A stretch of DNA of 64,000 nt from Morganella psychrotolerans (GCF_001676055.1 NZ_LZEX01000044.1:124001-188000); one strand, 5' to 3'. Positions 40,228 through 49,934 are shown, counted from the stretch's first letter. The notes: a model not told the origin generated them from the letters alone. A program made the numbers and translations.

Positions 40228-40256
40228 AAGTAGTGTGTCACAAGGATGTGGCACTG

Positions 40257-40384
40257 ATTATACTCGTCATACTTCAGGATGCCCGGGTGTTGACCGCACT
40301 CAGCCCGCCGGGTCACATACTGATGTATGCTCCCCGGCAGTCGGAGCTTGTCGCCTACAGGCATCCCGAATTATTTAGAGTATA
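40257..40384. repeat. Dispersed palindromic repeat, full-length copy D
   Basis: About 128 bp with outer ends ATTATACTC...GGATGCC and GGCATCC...GAGTATAAT as imperfect inverted repeats, and the shared core CACATACTGATGTATGCTCCCC. It separates amiC from the initiator tRNA gene, and could act as a hairpin end for transcripts arriving from either side. Confidence 0.8.
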
Positions 40385-40484
40385 ATAGGGAGGTAATAAA
40401 TTGAAAATATGGATTTTTTAGTAAAGAGGAATTATTCAGGAAGTGTTTTTCAGGGGATTTTGACAGATAATGTCGGTATAAGAT

Positions 40485-40561
<77 letters not shown>

Positions 40562-40575
40562 TCTGTGAGGCGCTT

Positions 40576-40603
40576 ACTATACTCAGGAAATACGCTGTTG
40601 CAA
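40576..40603 (-). promoter_or_regulatory. Promoter of the initiator tRNA gene
   Basis: On the minus strand, TTGCAA (-35, 40598-40603), a 16-base spacer and TATAGT (-10, 40576-40581), followed by an AAGCGCC discriminator about 10 bases before the tRNA. The GC-rich discriminator fits a stringently controlled stable-RNA promoter. Confidence 0.65.
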
Positions 40604-40804
40604 GTTATTTCTTGATAAAAAGCTATCTCTTATCCTGTTTCGGATGATTATTCCCCGAATCGTTTGTTTTGAATACAATCAGCCTGATTATTGTTTATTA
40701 ACGGCTCCGTAAATCGGTTGCATAATAAAAGTGATTTGCTATCGTTTGCACTTAAATTAAGTTAATTCACATTATTCATTATTCATTGGCGGATAAATAT
40801 AAGT

Positions 40805-41902
40805 ATGAACAAAACCGGCAGGTTTTTGTTGTGCGGCGTGATGTTCTCTCTGTTAGTCGGCTGTCAGTCGCATCCGACAGATAAAGGTCAGCAATATAAA
40901 GATGGTCGTCTGACGCAGAATTTACAGGAAGTGGCGGGTATTAATAGTCCCGGTAATCCGGTGAATGGTGCTGATTTCCTTAAACAGGTTGATGCGGTTA
41001 AAACAGCGTCACCGCGTTTGTACAATGCGAATAATGAAAACTTCCGCGCGGTCGAAAACTGGCTGCGCTCAGGTGCAGATCCCGCGCAGTTACGTCAGTT
41101 CAATCTCCACAGTTATCAGATGGAAGGAAAGGACAATTACGGCAACGTCCAGTTTACCGGTTACTACACCCCGGTTGTTCAGGCGCGCCATACCCGTCAG
41201 GGTGAATTTCAGTATCCTATTTATCGTATGCCGCCGAAAAAAGGCAGCCGCCTGCCGAGCCGTGCGCAAATCTATGCGGGCGCACTGAGTGACAATTATG
41301 TGCTGGCATACAGTAACTCGCTGATGGATAACTTCCTGATGGATGTGCAGGGCAGCGCTTACATTGATTTCGGTGATGGTTCTGAGCTGAACTTTTTTGC
41401 CTATGCCGGGAAGAACGGACACGGTTATACCAGTATCGGACGGGTACTGATTGAACGTGGCGAGGTTGAAAAGAAAGATATGTCGATGCTGGCTATCCGT
41501 CAGTGGGCAGACAATCACTCCCCGCAGGAAGTACAGGAACTGCTGGAGCAAAACGCGTCTTTTGTCTTTTTCTCACCAAAACAGTTTGCGCCGGTGAAAG
41601 GGGCGAGTGCCGTTCCTTTAATCGCAAAAGCCTCTGTGGCATCAGATAAAAGCCTGATCCCGCCGGGAACCACGCTGCTGGCAGAAATTCCGGTACTGGA
41701 TAATCAGGGTAATTTTACCGGACGTTATGATATGCGCCTGATGGTTGCCCTGGATGTCGGCGGTGCCATTAAAGGACATCATTTCGATATCTATCATGGT
41801 ATCGGGCATGATGCGGGGATGATGGCCGGATTTTATAACCATTACGGGCGCGTGTGGGTACTGAAGAAAGGTACCCCGCCAATCTTAAATCCGGTTCTGT
41901 AG
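40805..41902 (+). CDS. mltA: Membrane-bound lytic murein transglycosylase A
   Basis: Outer-membrane lipoprotein that cleaves glycan strands to 1,6-anhydromuramic products during wall turnover. 365 aa, equal to E. coli. The signal peptide ends in the lipobox LLVGC, making Cys20 the lipidated residue (substrate of the Lgt encoded at 21756). The 3D-type catalytic region VALDVGGAIKGHHFDIYHG holds the active Asp near the C terminus (about residue 320). The divergent tRNA lies upstream; the 240-bp gap has no further gene that I can support. Confidence 0.97.
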   Translation: MNKTGRFLLCGVMFSLLVGCQSHPTDKGQQYKDGRLTQNLQEVAGINSPGNPVNGADFLKQVDAVKTASPRLYNANNENFRAVENWLRSGADPAQLRQFNLHSYQMEGKDNYGNVQFTGYYTPVVQARHTRQGEFQYPIYRMPPKKGSRLPSRAQIYAGALSDNYVLAYSNSLMDNFLMDVQGSAYIDFGDGSELNFFAYAGKNGHGYTSIGRVLIERGEVEKKDMSMLAIRQWADNHSPQEVQELLEQNASFVFFSPKQFAPVKGASAVPLIAKASVASDKSLIPPGTTLLAEIPVLDNQGNFTGRYDMRLMVALDVGGAIKGHHFDIYHGIGHDAGMMAGFYNHYGRVWVLKKGTPPILNPVL

Positions 41903-41993
41903 TCTTTTTTCTGTCCGGTGTATACTTGCAAAGGTATGCACCGGGATTATTTCTCCGTTGTTTCTGTGACTTTTTCACCTCAGGTTCCCGATT

Positions 41994-42809
41994 ATGCAAA
42001 CCCTTTTATCTGATGCTTACCTGCAACGCTTCGCAGGTATTGGCCGCCTTTATGGTCAGCAGGCGCTTCATTTATTTGCCCGTTCTCATTTCTGTGTCAT
42101 CGGCATCGGCGGTGTAGGATCCTGGGCGGCGGAAGCACTGGCTCGTACCGGGATCGGCGCGATCACACTGATTGATATGGATGATGTTTGCGTGACAAAT
42201 ATTAACCGGCAGATCCACGCGATGCAGGGAACAATCGGGCAGCCTAAGATTGAAGTGATGCGTGAGCGGATCCTCGCGATCAATCCTGAATGTCAGGTGC
42301 AGTGTGTGGATGATTTTGTGACGGCGGATAATGTACCGGAAATGATGCAGCCCGGGTTTGATTATGTGATTGATGCAATTGACAGTATTCGCCCGAAAGC
42401 TGCGCTGCTGGCGTATTGCCGCCGCAATAAAATTCCGCTGGTTACAACCGGCGGGGCGGGCGGACAGATTGATCCGACACAGATTCAGGTCGCTGATCTG
42501 GCGAAAACACTTCAGGATCCGCTGGCGGCAAAACTGCGTGAGCGCCTGAAATCAGAGCATGGCGTACTTAAAAACAGCAAAGGGCGGTTGGGGATTGAAT
42601 GTGTTTTCTCAACAGAAGCATTGCGTTATCCGCAGGCAGACGGCAGTGCAGTCTGTGGCATGAAAAATACGGCAGAAGGCAGCATGCGGATGGATTGTGC
42701 GGCAGGCTTTGGTGCCGCCACTGTTGTGACGGCCTCATTCGGGTTTGTTGCGGTATCTCACGCCCTGAAAAAACTGATGGCAAAAGCCGCGCGGGCTGCG
42801 GCTGAATAA
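41994..42809 (+). CDS. tcdA: tRNA threonylcarbamoyladenosine dehydratase TcdA (CsdL)
   Basis: E1-like enzyme that uses ATP to cyclise t6A37 of tRNA to ct6A; it can receive sulfur-related help from CsdA/CsdE. 271 aa (E. coli 268). The Rossmann nucleotide-binding motif GIGGVGSWAAEALARTG lies near residues 37-53, the catalytic ThiF/MoeB-type segments DMDDVCVTNINRQ and IDAIDSIRPKAAL follow, and CGMKNTAEGSMRMDCAAGFG closes the fold. Convergent with csdE, eight bases between stops, keeping the csdA-csdE-tcdA group together. Confidence 0.97.
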   Translation: MQTLLSDAYLQRFAGIGRLYGQQALHLFARSHFCVIGIGGVGSWAAEALARTGIGAITLIDMDDVCVTNINRQIHAMQGTIGQPKIEVMRERILAINPECQVQCVDDFVTADNVPEMMQPGFDYVIDAIDSIRPKAALLAYCRRNKIPLVTTGGAGGQIDPTQIQVADLAKTLQDPLAAKLRERLKSEHGVLKNSKGRLGIECVFSTEALRYPQADGSAVCGMKNTAEGSMRMDCAAGFGAATVVTASFGFVAVSHALKKLMAKAARAAAE

Positions 42810-42817
42810 AGTGCCGG

Positions 42818-43264
42818 TCAGTCGCTGAATTTTTGTGCAATAATATGCGCGGCATTAATTAGTGCCGCAATACCATTGCGGCGTGACTGACTGAGTTGGT
42901 CACTCAGTTTGTATTGTTCAAAAACAGCCGGAAGATCAAGCGATAACAGTGTCGCGGGCGTCAATCCTTCAATCTCTGTCAGCAGAACCGCCAGCAGTCC
43001 TTTGACAATCCGCCCGTCACTGTCACCCCAAAAATGCAGTGTGCCGTCATTATTCAGTGCGCCATCCAGCCAGACACGGTTTTCACAGCCTTTAATTTCG
43101 CTATCCCCGGTCCTGTTTTCCGGCGGCAGTGCCGGTAACTGACGGGAAAGCATCACCAACTGACGATACTTTTCTTCCCATGAATGGCTGGCGGCAAATG
43201 TTTCTGCGAGTTGTTCACGGCGAATATCATGACCAAACGGATGTACCGGAAATGCATGTATCAT
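42818..43264 (-). CDS. csdE: Cysteine desulfurase sulfur acceptor CsdE
   Basis: SufE-like protein that accepts persulfide sulfur from CsdA and hands it to TcdA and other targets. 148 aa (E. coli 147) from the ATG at 43264, which has an AAAGAGA ribosome site; the frame is open to 43315, overlapping csdA, but those residues lack homology. The acceptor is Cys60 in the GCENRVWL motif. It follows csdA on the same strand by about 25 bases. Confidence 0.95.
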   Translation of the reverse strand: MIHAFPVHPFGHDIRREQLAETFAASHSWEEKYRQLVMLSRQLPALPPENRTGDSEIKGCENRVWLDGALNNDGTLHFWGDSDGRIVKGLLAVLLTEIEGLTPATLLSLDLPAVFEQYKLSDQLSQSRRNGIAALINAAHIIAQKFSD

Positions 43265-43289
43265 CTGTGTCTCTTTTGTCATCAGTGGG

Positions 43290-44498
43290 TTATTCAGCCA
43301 GGATATCGAGTGCAAACCGGATTGCCTGTAGTAACTTATCTATATCATTCGATTGATTATATGGCATAAATGAAACACGCAGGCAGCCGTCTGTATTCAG
43401 CGCCTGACAAAGCGGTTGTGCGCAATGTTGTCCATGGCGCAGCGCAATGCCTTTCTCCGCCAGTAGTGTGGCGATATCACTGTGATGAATATTATCAAAA
43501 TTGAATGCCAGCAGCGGGCTGCCGGGCGCGCGATAGCTGCGAAAGCCGGGCAGTGCGGCGAGTTGTTGTTCTGCACTGTCACATAAGGCAATGGTATGAT
43601 GGTGCGCAGCACGAAGATCACAGGTTTCAAGCCAGCGGAGTGTTGCACCGAAAGCGATAACGCCCGCCACATTTGGCGTGCCGGCTTCAAACCGTGCGGG
43701 AACCGGGGCCGGGGTGAAACTGAAAAAATCGGTGTCCGTCAGCATTTTTCCGCCGCCCTGCCAGGGTTGCATGGCATCAAGCAGCTCACCACGTCCGTAC
43801 AGTACGCCCAGCCCGTTCGGGCCGTATATCTTGTGTGCTGAGAAGGCGTAAAAATCGATATCACTTTGCGTGACATCGCAAGGGTGATGAACAACACCTT
43901 GTGCGCCGTCGACAACAATCAGCGCGCCATACTGGTGTGCCAGCCGGGCGGTACGGTCAATATCCGGCTGAAAACCGGTGACATTTGACATCTGAGTGAC
44001 CGCCACTACGCGGGTCTGCGGCGTAAGCAGTGTTTGCAGCTGAGCATAGCAGAGCGTGCGGTCTTCGGTCAGCGGCCACTTTACCAGTGTTGCACCGGTT
44101 TGCTGCGCCAGGATTATCCACGGGATCAGATTAGAGTGGTGTTCCAGTTCGCTGACAATGATTTCATCACCCGGTTGCAGGCGCGGGCGGAAATAGCCCT
44201 GTGTGACCAGATTGATGGATTCCGTGGTGCCTTTTGTCCAGATACAGTGGCGGGCATCATCTGCATTAATCAGCCGGCAGACGGCATCACGCGCCTGTTC
44301 AAACTGCTCCGTTGCTGTCTGCGCCTGCTGATGGTGGCTGCGGTGAACCGTTGCACCACTGTTATGCTGATAATAGTGGTGCGTTGCCTGCGACATTGCG
44401 TCAGGTTTCAGCGCGGTGGCGGCACTGTCGAGAAAAACGGTGTCACTGGCTATGCCGGGAAAGCAGGTGCGGAATGTGTCGGGAGAGAAGGTTTTCAT
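43290..44498 (-). CDS. csdA: Cysteine desulfurase CsdA
   Basis: PLP-dependent class V aminotransferase-fold enzyme taking sulfur from cysteine (or cysteine sulfinate) and passing it to CsdE. 402 aa (E. coli 401). The PLP lysine is in FSAHKIYGPNGLGVLYG (about residue 224), GSAVHRSHH-like substrate loop is present as GATVHRSHHQ, and the active cysteine is Cys359 in RHGQHCAQPL. First gene of csdA-csdE; the 200-bp upstream gap to GcvB shows no other gene. Confidence 0.97.
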   Translation of the reverse strand: MKTFSPDTFRTCFPGIASDTVFLDSAATALKPDAMSQATHHYYQHNSGATVHRSHHQQAQTATEQFEQARDAVCRLINADDARHCIWTKGTTESINLVTQGYFRPRLQPGDEIIVSELEHHSNLIPWIILAQQTGATLVKWPLTEDRTLCYAQLQTLLTPQTRVVAVTQMSNVTGFQPDIDRTARLAHQYGALIVVDGAQGVVHHPCDVTQSDIDFYAFSAHKIYGPNGLGVLYGRGELLDAMQPWQGGGKMLTDTDFFSFTPAPVPARFEAGTPNVAGVIAFGATLRWLETCDLRAAHHHTIALCDSAEQQLAALPGFRSYRAPGSPLLAFNFDNIHHSDIATLLAEKGIALRHGQHCAQPLCQALNTDGCLRVSFMPYNQSNDIDKLLQAIRFALDILAE

Positions 44499-44696
44499 CG
44501 GTTTAATTAATCAGGGTCTGAGATAAACAGAGCTTATGCAAAATGTGCGGTGTCCGGTACATCTGCGGCGTAAATCAGCCGGCGACCGGCCTGAGTGCGT
44601 CAGGTAGCACCGTCAGCGACAGTTTACTATAATCAAGATTGCGCTGTCTTTCCAGATTTCCGGCAGATTTCAGACTGAGTTTTGCGGAAGAAGAAC

Positions 44697-44898
44697 AAAA
44701 AAAAAGCACCGCAATCGGCGGTGCATACAAAAAATCACTATGGACAGACAGGGTAAATGTACAGGAAGTGAAAAAAACAGTAGCTTAAGCTACTATGTCC
44801 GGAATTTCCGGACAACTTGCAAACACAACATCACAACCACATAGCCAAAAGTTTTGCAGTATCGCTACTGCCCGACTTTTCGTTCCGGCTCAGGAAGT
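44697..44898 (-). ncRNA. gcvB: GcvB small regulatory RNA
   Basis: Hfq-dependent sRNA that represses many amino-acid and peptide transporter mRNAs. About 202 nt on the minus strand, divergent from gcvA. The 5' end ACTTCCTGAGCCGGAACGAA, the GT-rich seed GGTTGTGATGTTGTGTTTGC (region R1), the CACTTCCTGTACATTTACCC R2 region and CTGTCTGTCCATAGTGATT match E. coli GcvB, and the terminator is GCACCGCCGATTGCGGTGC followed by a U-run. R1 is about eight bases shorter than in E. coli, lacking one TTGTTGTG stretch. Confidence 0.95.
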
Positions 44899-44904
44899 GG
44901 GCAT

Positions 44905-44933
44905 ACTATAGGTATTTACTGGTGTATCATCAA
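44905..44933 (-). promoter_or_regulatory. gcvB promoter
   Basis: TTGATG (-35, 44928-44933), 17-base spacer, TATAGT (-10, 44905-44910), then six bases to the predicted first base A at 44898. In E. coli, GcvA activates and, with GcvR, represses gcvB from sites in this same intergenic region. Confidence 0.75.
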
Positions 44934-44977
44934 GGGACAAATTATAATGCTTCGGATTAAAAAAACTAATCCTATTC

Positions 44978-45015
44978 TATACCCGACACCATGAATTTGA
45001 ATGAATAAGGGTATA
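44978..45015. repeat. Dispersed palindromic repeat, short copy J
   Basis: A 38-bp remnant, TATACCCGACACCATGAATT joined to TGAATGAATAAGGGTATA, comprising just the two family ends. It lies between the gcvB promoter and the gcvA start, within the presumed gcvA leader. Confidence 0.6.
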
Positions 45016-45057
45016 AACCATGTTACCGGTATCCGGTCCTGATAAATAAGCCTGAAA

Positions 45058-45984
45058 ATGTCCAAACGATTGCCTCCGCTTAATGCTTTGCGTGTTTTTG
45101 ATGCTGCCGCCCGTCATTTAAGTTTTACTAAGGCGGCAGAAGAGTTATTTGTCACACAAGCCGCTGTGAGTCATCAGATGAAAAGTCTGGAAGATTTCCT
45201 CGGGCTGAAGTTATTTCGCCGCCGGAATCGTTCGTTGTTGCTGACGGAAGAGGGGCAGAGTTATTATCTCGACATCAAAGAGATTTTTTCCTCTATTAAT
45301 GATGCAACCCGCAAGCTACTGGCGCGCAGCGCAAAAGGGGCGCTGACGGTCAGTTTGTCGCCGAGTTTTGCTATTCAGTGGCTGGTTCCGCGTTTATCCG
45401 GTTTTCACCAGGCGTATCCCGGCATTGATGTCCGGATCCAGGCGGTGGACAGGGAAGAGGATAAACTGGCTGATGATGTGGATGTGGCTATTTTTTACGG
45501 GCGGGGTAACTGGCCGGGCCTGCGGACAGACCGGCTGTATGCGGAATATCTGATACCGGTGTGCGCGCCGTCACTGATGACCGGTGAACGACCACTGAAA
45601 ATGCTGACTGATTTATCGTATCATACGCTTTTGCATGATTCGTCCCGCCGCGACTGGCAGGCGTATATCCGCCAGGCGGATCTGCAACAGCAGGTAAACG
45701 TGCAGCATGGCCCGATATTCAGCCACAGCGCAATGGTTATTCAGGCCGCGGTACACGGACAAGGTGTGGCGCTGGTCAATAATGTGATGGCTAAGAATGA
45801 ACTGGATGGGGGCAGACTGGTGTGCCCGTTTAAAGATATCTTAGTCAGCAAAAATGCGTTTTATCTGGTGTGCCAGGACAGTCAGGCAGATTCCGGAAAA
45901 ATCGCGGCGTTCCGTCAGTGGATTATGGCACAGGCGGCGAGCGAGCAGGAAAAATTAGGATGGATGACAAGTGAGCAGGATTGA
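45058..45984 (+). CDS. gcvA: Glycine cleavage system transcriptional regulator GcvA (LysR family)
   Basis: Activates gcvTHP when glycine is high and, with GcvR, represses it when low; also controls gcvB and itself. 308 aa (E. coli 305). An N-terminal winged helix-turn-helix (about 1-65, with SFTKAAEELFVTQAAVSHQMKSL-type recognition region) is followed by a periplasmic-binding-protein-like effector domain. Divergent from gcvB across about 160 bases. The first codons MSKRLPPLNALRVFDAAARH align with E. coli, fixing the start. Confidence 0.97.
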   Translation: MSKRLPPLNALRVFDAAARHLSFTKAAEELFVTQAAVSHQMKSLEDFLGLKLFRRRNRSLLLTEEGQSYYLDIKEIFSSINDATRKLLARSAKGALTVSLSPSFAIQWLVPRLSGFHQAYPGIDVRIQAVDREEDKLADDVDVAIFYGRGNWPGLRTDRLYAEYLIPVCAPSLMTGERPLKMLTDLSYHTLLHDSSRRDWQAYIRQADLQQQVNVQHGPIFSHSAMVIQAAVHGQGVALVNNVMAKNELDGGRLVCPFKDILVSKNAFYLVCQDSQADSGKIAAFRQWIMAQAASEQEKLGWMTSEQD

Positions 45985-46011
45985 CCTGATCATCACAAAA
46001 GGTAATGGCAA

Positions 46012-46407
46012 ATGAATAGTCGGTTGATGTTAATTTTTGCCGGTTTCAGCGGCTTTTTTTATGTTGCATTTGGCGCGATAGGCTCCCATCTCTTAACGCC
46101 TCTGCTGGCAAAGCACCAGATGGACTGGATTAATTTAGGTCTGCAATACCAAATCTCCCACACGCTTGCAATGATGGGGCTTGCCGCATTGCTGATGCGA
46201 AAAGTGGTATTGTGGTTTTACTGGAGTGGATTATTTTTCGGGATCGGTATTTTACTGTTCAGCGGCAGCCTGTATTGTATGGCGCTTTTGCAGATGAAAT
46301 ACTTTGCCTACTTCACGCCGGTTGGCGGGGTAAGTTTCCTGTTAGGTTGGGTTTGTGTATTAATCGGCGCAGTGCGTCTAAGGAAAGTGGCTTCCGGCCA
46401 TGAATAA
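46012..46407 (+). CDS. ygdD: YgdD, DUF423 small membrane protein
   Basis: 131 aa inner-membrane protein with four predicted hydrophobic segments (about 5-25, 45-65, 70-92 and 100-120) and the DUF423 features [15 protein letters not shown] at the start and [13 protein letters not shown] near the end. The molecular function is not known. An AAAGG ribosome site precedes the ATG. It overlaps the start of rlmM by eight bases, so the two are probably translated from one message, as in E. coli. Confidence 0.93.
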   Translation: MNSRLMLIFAGFSGFFYVAFGAIGSHLLTPLLAKHQMDWINLGLQYQISHTLAMMGLAALLMRKVVLWFYWSGLFFGIGILLFSGSLYCMALLQMKYFAYFTPVGGVSFLLGWVCVLIGAVRLRKVASGHE

Positions 46408-47497
46408 AATTGCATTATATTGCCGTCCGGGCTTTGAAAAAGAGTGTGCAGCCGAGATCACGGATAAAGCCGGACGTCTTGAAATTTTCGGATTCCCGCG
46501 TGTTAAAGAGAACAGCGGGTATGTCATTTTTGAATGTTATCAGCCGGATGATGCTGATCGCATTGCAAAAGAGATCCCGTTTAAAGAATTGATTTTTGCC
46601 CGCCAGATGATTGTGGTGGGTGAATTACTCAAGCATTTACCGGAAAACGATCGCATTACACCGATTATCGGAATGCTGACCGGAATTGTGGATCGCGCCG
46701 GTGAGCTGCGTGTTGAAGTGCCTGATAATGACGAAGCGAAAGAGCTGATGAAGTTCTGCCGTAAGTTTACTGTTCCGCTGCGTTCAGCACTGCGTCAGGA
46801 AAAATTACTGCTGGCAAAAGAGAACCGTGGTCGTCCGGTTATTCACATTTTCTTTATTGCACCGGGTTGTTGCTATGCGGGTTATTCATATTCGAATAAT
46901 AACTCTTCATTCTATATGGGTATTCCGCGCCTGAAGTTCCCTTCCGATGCACCGAGCCGTTCCACACTGAAGCTGGAAGAGGCTTTCCACATGTTTATTC
47001 CTTACGAAGAGTGGGAAGAGCGTCTGGAAGGCGGAATGCATGCGGTGGATCTGGGCGCTTGCCCGGGCGGCTGGACCTATCAGCTGGTCAAACACAGCAT
47101 GCGCGTGCAGGCTGTGGATAACGGCACCATGGCAGAAAGCCTGATGAATACCGGACAGGTGCGCCATCTTCGCGAGGACGGCTTTAAGTTTGAACCGTCG
47201 TCGAAAAATATCACCTGGCTGGTGTGTGATATGGTTGAAAAACCGGCAAAAGTTGCAGCGTTGATGACAACCTGGATGGCGAACGGCTGGTGTCGTGAGT
47301 CTATTTTCAACTTAAAACTGCCGATGAAAAAGCGCTATGAAGAAGTGTCACATATCCTGGAAAAAATGGCTGCAGAGCTGAAAGCTCAGGATATCAATGT
47401 CCTTATTCATGCCAAGCAGCTATATCATGACCGTGAAGAGATAACGGTTCACGTCCAGCGCGTCTGGGGTGCATACAACCCGGATCGGGTCTTCTGA
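46400..47497 (+). CDS. rlmM: 23S rRNA 2'-O-ribose C2498 methyltransferase RlmM
   Basis: Methylates the ribose of C2498 in the peptidyl-transferase region before 50S assembly. 365 aa (E. coli 366). An N-terminal THUMP-like domain binds RNA; the SAM motif is [14 protein letters not shown] near residue 217, and the RrmJ-like K-D-K-E set is consistent with the [10 protein letters not shown] and [12 protein letters not shown] stretches. Overlaps ygdD. Downstream comes a repeat and a terminator, where E. coli continues into fuc genes. Confidence 0.97.
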   Translation: MNKIALYCRPGFEKECAAEITDKAGRLEIFGFPRVKENSGYVIFECYQPDDADRIAKEIPFKELIFARQMIVVGELLKHLPENDRITPIIGMLTGIVDRAGELRVEVPDNDEAKELMKFCRKFTVPLRSALRQEKLLLAKENRGRPVIHIFFIAPGCCYAGYSYSNNNSSFYMGIPRLKFPSDAPSRSTLKLEEAFHMFIPYEEWEERLEGGMHAVDLGACPGGWTYQLVKHSMRVQAVDNGTMAESLMNTGQVRHLREDGFKFEPSSKNITWLVCDMVEKPAKVAALMTTWMANGWCRESIFNLKLPMKKRYEEVSHILEKMAAELKAQDINVLIHAKQLYHDREEITVHVQRVWGAYNPDRVF

Positions 47498-47498
47498 T

Positions 47499-47559
47499 TA
47501 TACCCTTATTCATTCAAACTGCAGGTGCGTTGGCTGCATCCTGAATGACGTTGGGTATA
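47499..47559. repeat. Dispersed palindromic repeat, core-deleted copy E
   Basis: 61 bp, TATACCCTTATTCATTCAAA then CTGCAGGTGCGTTGGCTGCA then TCCTGAATGACGTTGGGTATA, i.e. both ends of the family as imperfect inverted repeats with no core. It starts immediately after the rlmM stop codon. Confidence 0.8.
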
Positions 47560-47582
47560 TCCTGACTGATTACTTCGCGATA

Positions 47583-47619
47583 TAAATAATCCCGGCTGAT
47601 ATTGCCGGGATTATTTTTT
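47583..47619. terminator. Bidirectional terminator between rlmM and xni
   Basis: A 12-bp stem AATAATCCCGGC / GCCGGGATTATT with an eight-base loop, A-rich on the left and T-rich on the right. It can serve rlmM and, on the minus strand, xni. Confidence 0.85.
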
Positions 47620-47677
47620 GTATTATTTCACTTTTGGCATGACCGAATTATTTAAGATATAGCTAATGCTCTTTCCC

Positions 47678-48439
47678 TTAGTGCAATAGCTGGTGCAATC
47701 TAAGCTGGTTTAAATTTCCCTGCAATTCAAGATCCCGCTTCAGAGTGGCAATATCGCGGCAGCAGTAAGCGATATCTTTTCCGTCGATAATTTTTTTACG
47801 CCACTTTTCCGGTACGTGCTCTGTATTGTTATAGAGGGTATCCAAATCCGCAAAGGTGCTGAGCAGTGTAGCTGCGGTTTTGGGACCGATCCCCGCAATT
47901 CCCGGTATTTTACTGCTGCTGATACCGCTTAATCCCCAAAAATCAGGCAGTTGTTGTGATGTGACACCAAATTCTGCAGCGATAAACGGCATATCAAGCC
48001 AGCGTTTCTGGAAATAATCGCGGATCTGAATGTGCGGAGAAAGCAACTGACAGTAACCTTTGTCTGTGGAGACAATGGTTGCCTGATGTCCCGCCTGACC
48101 GACTTTGTGTGCCAGTGTTGCCGCCAGGTCATCGGCTTCATCGCCCTCAGAGTGCCATGCATTGATGCCGTGGCGGGCAAACATCTCCCGTAGCAGTGGT
48201 AACTCCTGCCTGACAATATCCGGCATTTCGCTGCGTCCGGCCTTATAACCGGGCAACAACTGATGCCGCCAGCTGTGGCTGCGGTCATCTTCATCAAAGA
48301 CAGCGACAGCATGTGTGGGCTGTGCATGCCCCAGAATCTGCATCAGCGCCTGTTCACAGATAATCAGACCGGACTGGCTTTGTACCGCGTAGATCCGGCG
48401 GATCAGATTCATTGCATCGATAATCAGTAAATGGATCAT
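47678..48439 (-). CDS. xni: Flap endonuclease Xni (ExoIX)
   Basis: Structure-specific 5' nuclease related to the N-terminal domain of DNA polymerase I; acts on flaps with a reduced set of metal ligands. 253 aa (E. coli 251). The N terminus [16 protein letters not shown] holds the first Asp, [14 protein letters not shown] and [11 protein letters not shown] the metal-binding acids, and the helix-hairpin-helix [16 protein letters not shown] binds DNA. Between it and the preceding ppnN is a ppnN terminator. Confidence 0.95.
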   Translation of the reverse strand: MIHLLIIDAMNLIRRIYAVQSQSGLIICEQALMQILGHAQPTHAVAVFDEDDRSHSWRHQLLPGYKAGRSEMPDIVRQELPLLREMFARHGINAWHSEGDEADDLAATLAHKVGQAGHQATIVSTDKGYCQLLSPHIQIRDYFQKRWLDMPFIAAEFGVTSQQLPDFWGLSGISSSKIPGIAGIGPKTAATLLSTFADLDTLYNNTEHVPEKWRKKIIDGKDIAYCCRDIATLKRDLELQGNLNQLRLHQLLH

Positions 48440-48451
48440 AATCGCTTTATA

Positions 48452-48480
48452 TATAAAATTTCCCCGCCGGAGGCGGGGAA
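48452..48480 (-). terminator. Intrinsic terminator of ppnN
   Basis: On the minus strand TTCCCCGCC, a three-base loop and GGCGGGGAA, followed by ATTTTAT. It ends the ppnN transcript before xni. Confidence 0.8.
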
Positions 48481-48503
48481 GTCAGTTCAGAGAAAGGTAA
48501 TCA

Positions 48504-49871
48504 TCAGCGGACGATTTCGTAGCACGGCTCGTAGGCGGAGCTGCCCGGCAGCTTCATCCGGTGCTGGTCAACGAATCCGCGCAGCATGACATCCATGCGC
48601 TGCATAATGCTTTCTTCGCCATGGATTTTAAATGGTCCGTGTTGTGCAATTGCCTGTAGGCCATTTTCTTTTACGTTACCGGCGACAATACCGGAGAAGG
48701 CACGGCGCAGATCAGCCGCCAGTTTTTCCGGTGCCTGGTTACGGTAAAGGTTCAGCGCCGCCATGTTTTCATGGGTCGGGTCAAACGGATGCTGTAAATC
48801 ATCGGCAATTTTAATTGACCAGTTGAAGCTGTATGCATCGCCGGTACTGCGGCGGTTATCTTTCACCATCGGCATAGCGTGCTTCATGACACGGGCAACT
48901 TCAACCGGATCGTCAATAATAATCTGATAGTGGCGTGTTGCATCCTCGCCCAGAGTATTGATCACGAAATCATTGAGGACACGGAAGTAGTCTGCACTCT
49001 CTTTTGGCCCGGTTAAGACCAGCGGCAATACCTGCTCTTTATTATCCGGATGCATCAGTATTCCCAACAGATAAAGCAGCTCTTCCGCTGTACCGACGCC
49101 GCCCGGGAAGATAATTATCCCGTGTGCGAGACGGACAAAGCTCTCAAGGCGCTTTTCGATATCCGGCATGATGATCAGTTCATTGACCAGCGGATTAGGC
49201 GGCTCAGCGGCGATAATCGACGGTTCTGTCAGCCCGATAAACCGGCTGTTTTTGTAGCCTTGTTGTGCGTGACCGACAGCCGCACCTTTCATCGGTGCTT
49301 CCATGGCACCCGGTCCGCAGCCGGTACAGATATTCAGTTCGCGCAGTCCCAGTTCGTTACCGACTTTGCGCCCGTACAGGTATTCTGTTTCATTGATGGA
49401 GTGACCGCCCCAGCAGACAATCATATTCGGATCTTCATCAATATGCAGGGCACGGGCATTGCGCAGAATAAAGAAGATCAGGTTGGTCAGATGCGCACCA
49501 TCATCCAGATTCAGACCACGGCAGCGCTGGGCGTCCGTAATTTGTGTCTGCACAAACAGAATGTCGCGCAATACAGCGAACAGATTTGCCTGGAGTGAGC
49601 GGATAATTTTACCGTCAACAAAGGCATTTTGCGGCGGATTGACCAGTTCGAGTTTTACACCACGCTCACGGCGCAGCACATTGATATCAAAATCCTGAAA
49701 TTTAGACAGCAACGCGTGACTGTTGTCTGTCTGGCTGCCGGAGTTCAGTACCGCCAGCGAGCAATTGCGGTAAAGGCGGTACAGGTGGCTGCTCGCGGTT
49801 CGTTTTAAAACATCAACTTCGAACTGAGAGAGCAGGTCCATCGAACCTAGCGGGCTGATATGTGTGATCAA
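48504..49871 (-). CDS. ppnN: Pyrimidine/purine nucleotide 5'-monophosphate nucleosidase PpnN
   Basis: Cleaves nucleoside monophosphates to base and ribose-5-phosphate; allosterically stimulated by (p)ppGpp in E. coli. 455 aa (E. coli 454) if translation begins at the TTG at 49871, preceded by a perfect AAGGAG six bases upstream and giving [11 protein letters not shown] exactly as in E. coli. An ATG at 49910 adds 13 residues with no family match. The LOG-type motif [16 protein letters not shown] and [16 protein letters not shown] are present in the centre, with C-terminal extension for alarmone control. Confidence 0.95.
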   Translation of the reverse strand: MITHISPLGSMDLLSQFEVDVLKRTASSHLYRLYRNCSLAVLNSGSQTDNSHALLSKFQDFDINVLRRERGVKLELVNPPQNAFVDGKIIRSLQANLFAVLRDILFVQTQITDAQRCRGLNLDDGAHLTNLIFFILRNARALHIDEDPNMIVCWGGHSINETEYLYGRKVGNELGLRELNICTGCGPGAMEAPMKGAAVGHAQQGYKNSRFIGLTEPSIIAAEPPNPLVNELIIMPDIEKRLESFVRLAHGIIIFPGGVGTAEELLYLLGILMHPDNKEQVLPLVLTGPKESADYFRVLNDFVINTLGEDATRHYQIIIDDPVEVARVMKHAMPMVKDNRRSTGDAYSFNWSIKIADDLQHPFDPTHENMAALNLYRNQAPEKLAADLRRAFSGIVAGNVKENGLQAIAQHGPFKIHGEESIMQRMDVMLRGFVDQHRMKLPGSSAYEPCYEIVR

Positions 49872-49934
49872 GTAAAACTCCTTGTTATCCCGTGGATAAA
49901 ATATGTTCACTCTGCACGTTCCGTACTGTCGGCC

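Noticed and set aside
49050-49598. 182-codon plus-strand frame inside ppnN
   Set aside because: Antisense shadow of a well-conserved gene.
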